DNA from: Chitinophagales bacterium
GTDB taxonomy: Bacteria; Bacteroidota; Bacteroidia; Chitinophagales; UBA2359
Direction: 5' to 3'
DNA: 15,056 nucleotides
Assembly (NCBI GenBank): GCA_020629335.1
Contig: JAHDDN010000098.1
Location: 1-15,056 of the forward strand
Made by a program: the position numbers and the translations under genes. Of the stretch, positions 14,075-15,056 are shown one piece after another. The notes beneath the pieces are model-generated. The model was not told the DNA's origin. It searched no databases and worked only from the letters and a program-made list of their open reading frames with translations. Numbering within the stretch: position 1 is the first letter of the stretch; each line of letters starts with the position of its first letter.

Positions 14075-14754
14075 TAGGATTAGTTTTAATCAGCTTTTTG
14101 CTTCCGCTCCTAGCAGAGGCGCAAATGAATTTACCTAATCACGACCGCAAGAAGATACACTTCGGTATTGGATTCGGGCTTAACTCCTCTAAATTTCAAG
14201 TGGTGCATTCAGAAGAGTTTACGCAGCACGATAGCATTAAGGTAGTTGAGTCGCCTTGGTCACCTGGTTTCAATTTGGGTATCATCTCCAATCTACACTT
14301 AACGAAGCGTTTGGACTTACGATTTATCCCAACGCTCATTTTCGCAGAAAAGGATTTATCTTATACTGAGATTCGAGAAAGTTCAGATACGACTTTCACT
14401 CGTACTATCGAGTCTATCTATATCGACTTTCCACTGACCTTCAAATACAAATCAGATCGGATATTCGACAATTTCCGTTTCTACGCTTTAGCCGGCATTC
14501 GTTTCGACTGGGATTTAGCTTCTAACTCCAAAAAGCGAAAGGCAGTAGTCGTCAAGGTTGATCAATTTGATATAGTAGCCGAGTATGGTCTGGGCTTGGA
14601 ATTTTACTTCCCGCTCTTCATCTTATCACCAGAGATTAAACTAACCTACGGCATTCCGAATGTATTCGTAGACACCCCTGATTTCCAATATTCCAATGTC
14701 TTAGATCGATTGCGTTCGAGATCGATTATGTTTACGCTACAGTTTGAGGGATAA
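14023..14754 (+). CDS. porT: PorT-family outer-membrane beta-barrel protein (type IX secretion)
   Basis: The 243-residue product has a Sec signal peptide: basic HK, hydrophobic core IIGLVLISFLLPLL (17-30) and a signal peptidase I site A31-E32-A33 before Q34, with no lipobox cysteine. The mature part reads as alternating beta strands (KIHFGIGFGLNSSKF, FNLGIISNLHL, LDLRFIPTLIF, YIDFPLTFKYK, FYALAGIRFDWDL, FDIVAEYGLGLEFYF), ending in IMFTLQFEG. This fits the OmpA-like PorT/SprT barrels required for type IX secretion and, in gliding species, SprB export. Position right after ubiE is, to my knowledge, usual for porT in Bacteroidota. The ATG at 14023 gives a 52-base overlap with ubiE; TTG at 14047 is an alternative that still keeps the whole signal peptide. 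Family assignment rests on fold, size and context. Confidence 0.8.
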   Translation: MRGTNLWNLFHLYGHKIIGLVLISFLLPLLAEAQMNLPNHDRKKIHFGIGFGLNSSKFQVVHSEEFTQHDSIKVVESPWSPGFNLGIISNLHLTKRLDLRFIPTLIFAEKDLSYTEIRESSDTTFTRTIESIYIDFPLTFKYKSDRIFDNFRFYALAGIRFDWDLASNSKKRKAVVVKVDQFDIVAEYGLGLEFYFPLFILSPEIKLTYGIPNVFVDTPDFQYSNVLDRLRSRSIMFTLQFEG

Positions 14755-14798
14755 TTGGGAAATTCAGATATTGGTTGGTTAATAATTAATTGCCTTTT

Positions 14799-14826
14799 GT
14801 AGAGACAAGGCATGCCTTGTCTCTAC
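14799..14826. repeat. 28-bp perfect palindrome downstream of porT
   Basis: GTAGAGACAAGGCA and its exact reverse complement TGCCTTGTCTCTAC are joined without a loop. GTAGAGAC-type palindromes are common dispersed intergenic repeats in Bacteroidota and cyanobacteria (general knowledge). It lies 45 bases after the porT stop and could attenuate transcription, but no T-run follows. Confidence 0.8.
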
Positions 14827-14856
14827 GGGAGACCGACACATTTATTTAAAAAAAAA

Positions 14857-14878
14857 GGGCCGACACATAGGTCGGCCC
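14857..14878 (-). terminator. REP-like hairpin with a T-run on the minus strand (possible intrinsic terminator)
   Basis: GGGCCGAC (14857-14864), a six-base loop and GTCGGCCC (14871-14878) form a perfect 8-bp GC-rich stem. On the minus strand it is followed directly by nine T residues (14848-14856), the form of an intrinsic terminator for transcripts coming from the right. On the plus strand the A-run precedes the stem, so it does not look like a terminator of porT. The same core, GTAGGGGC ... CCTATGTGT ... GCCC, recurs inside the hairpin at 14955-14983, so it may simply be a dispersed repeat. Confidence 0.5.
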
Positions 14879-14923
14879 CTACAAATTATTTATCATTTAC
14901 AATTCATCGTTCATTATTAATTT

Positions 14924-15056
14924 GGGGCTTCCCCTTCCTTATTTTTTCATCGGACCGTAGGGGCGCTACCTATGTGTACGCCCTCCGATGAAAAAATAAG
15001 GAAGGGTCGGGCTGTCCGTTCTTATGTGGCTATGCTGCTCCTACTCTGCTAAGTGC
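14924..15056 (+). repeat. Dispersed intergenic repeat, copy 2 (plus orientation, cut by window edge), with 23-bp perfect inverted arms
   Basis: GGGGCTTC (14924-14931) is followed by a 23-bp arm (14932-14954, CCCTTCCTT...CATCGGA), a 29-base loop, the exact complementary arm (14984-15006) and TCGGGCTGTCC (15007-15017), continuing to the window end. The frame is the same as in copy 1 at 12062-12202, inverted. The arms differ completely from copy 1 apart from the first CC, but are perfectly paired. The 29-base loop is itself a GTAGGGGCG...CGCCC palindromic repeat, related to 14857-14882, so one repeat appears nested in another. Confidence 0.8.

Noticed and set aside
14857..14878. Intrinsic terminator for ubiE-porT on the plus strand
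   Set aside because: The stem is followed on the plus strand by CTACAAATT, not a T-run; the T-run is on the minus strand only.
11498..15056. CRISPR array, tRNA, rRNA or insertion sequence with transposase
   Set aside because: The repeats are palindromic and irregularly spaced, with no regular spacers, no tRNA-like cloverleaf and no transposase reading frame.

Overview
The window comes from a Bacteroidota chromosome, most likely a free-living Cytophagales-type bacterium. The evidence is the gene order mraZ-rsmH-ftsL-ftsI-murE-mraY-murD-ftsW-murG-murC without murF, an enlarged MraY, a class B PBP with one PASTA domain, a PorT-like type IX secretion protein beside ubiE/menG, AT-rich DNA and few clear Shine-Dalgarno sites. 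The species cannot be named from the sequence alone.

Positions 1-11497 hold ten tightly packed minus-strand genes, the division and cell wall (dcw) cluster. Transcription runs from mraZ (right) to murC (left, cut by the window edge). MraZ regulates, RsmH methylates 16S rRNA, FtsL and the PBP belong to the divisome, MurC/D/E build the UDP-MurNAc-peptide, MraY and MurG make lipid I and lipid II, and FtsW polymerises lipid II with the PBP. MurE carries the DNPR motif, so the peptidoglycan is predicted to be of the meso-diaminopimelate type. Gaps are 0-6 bases or overlaps, except 50 bases before the PBP gene. Four genes lack an ATG start: murC, murD and the PBP gene use TTG, and murE uses GTG. 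The mraY stop and murD start are contiguous and in the same frame.

Positions 11498-12313 are non-coding and hold three separate signals: (a) three direct GTG-boxes with an exact 10-bp period 32-61 bases upstream of mraZ, a good candidate MraZ operator; (b) two perfect and one near-perfect DnaA box in AT-rich DNA (11712-11805), at the point where gene polarity switches, a candidate oriC; (c) one copy of a dispersed structured repeat (12062-12202).

Positions 12314-12937 encode a minus-strand Nudix hydrolase of the CoA pyrophosphatase type. The 405-base gap 12938-13342 is filled mainly by a 166-bp imperfect palindrome and a shorter, apparently deleted relative that runs into the ubiE start. Positions 13343-14754 hold plus-strand ubiE/menG and an overlapping porT-like gene. 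Positions 14755-15056 are a stack of palindromic repeats, including a second, inverted copy of the 12062-12202 repeat. Between the two copies the flanks are conserved, but the hairpin arms differ in sequence while staying complementary.

The coding content is conventional. The points worth following are in the intergenic DNA (MraZ operator, candidate origin, covarying repeat, long palindrome) and in the unusual start codons.
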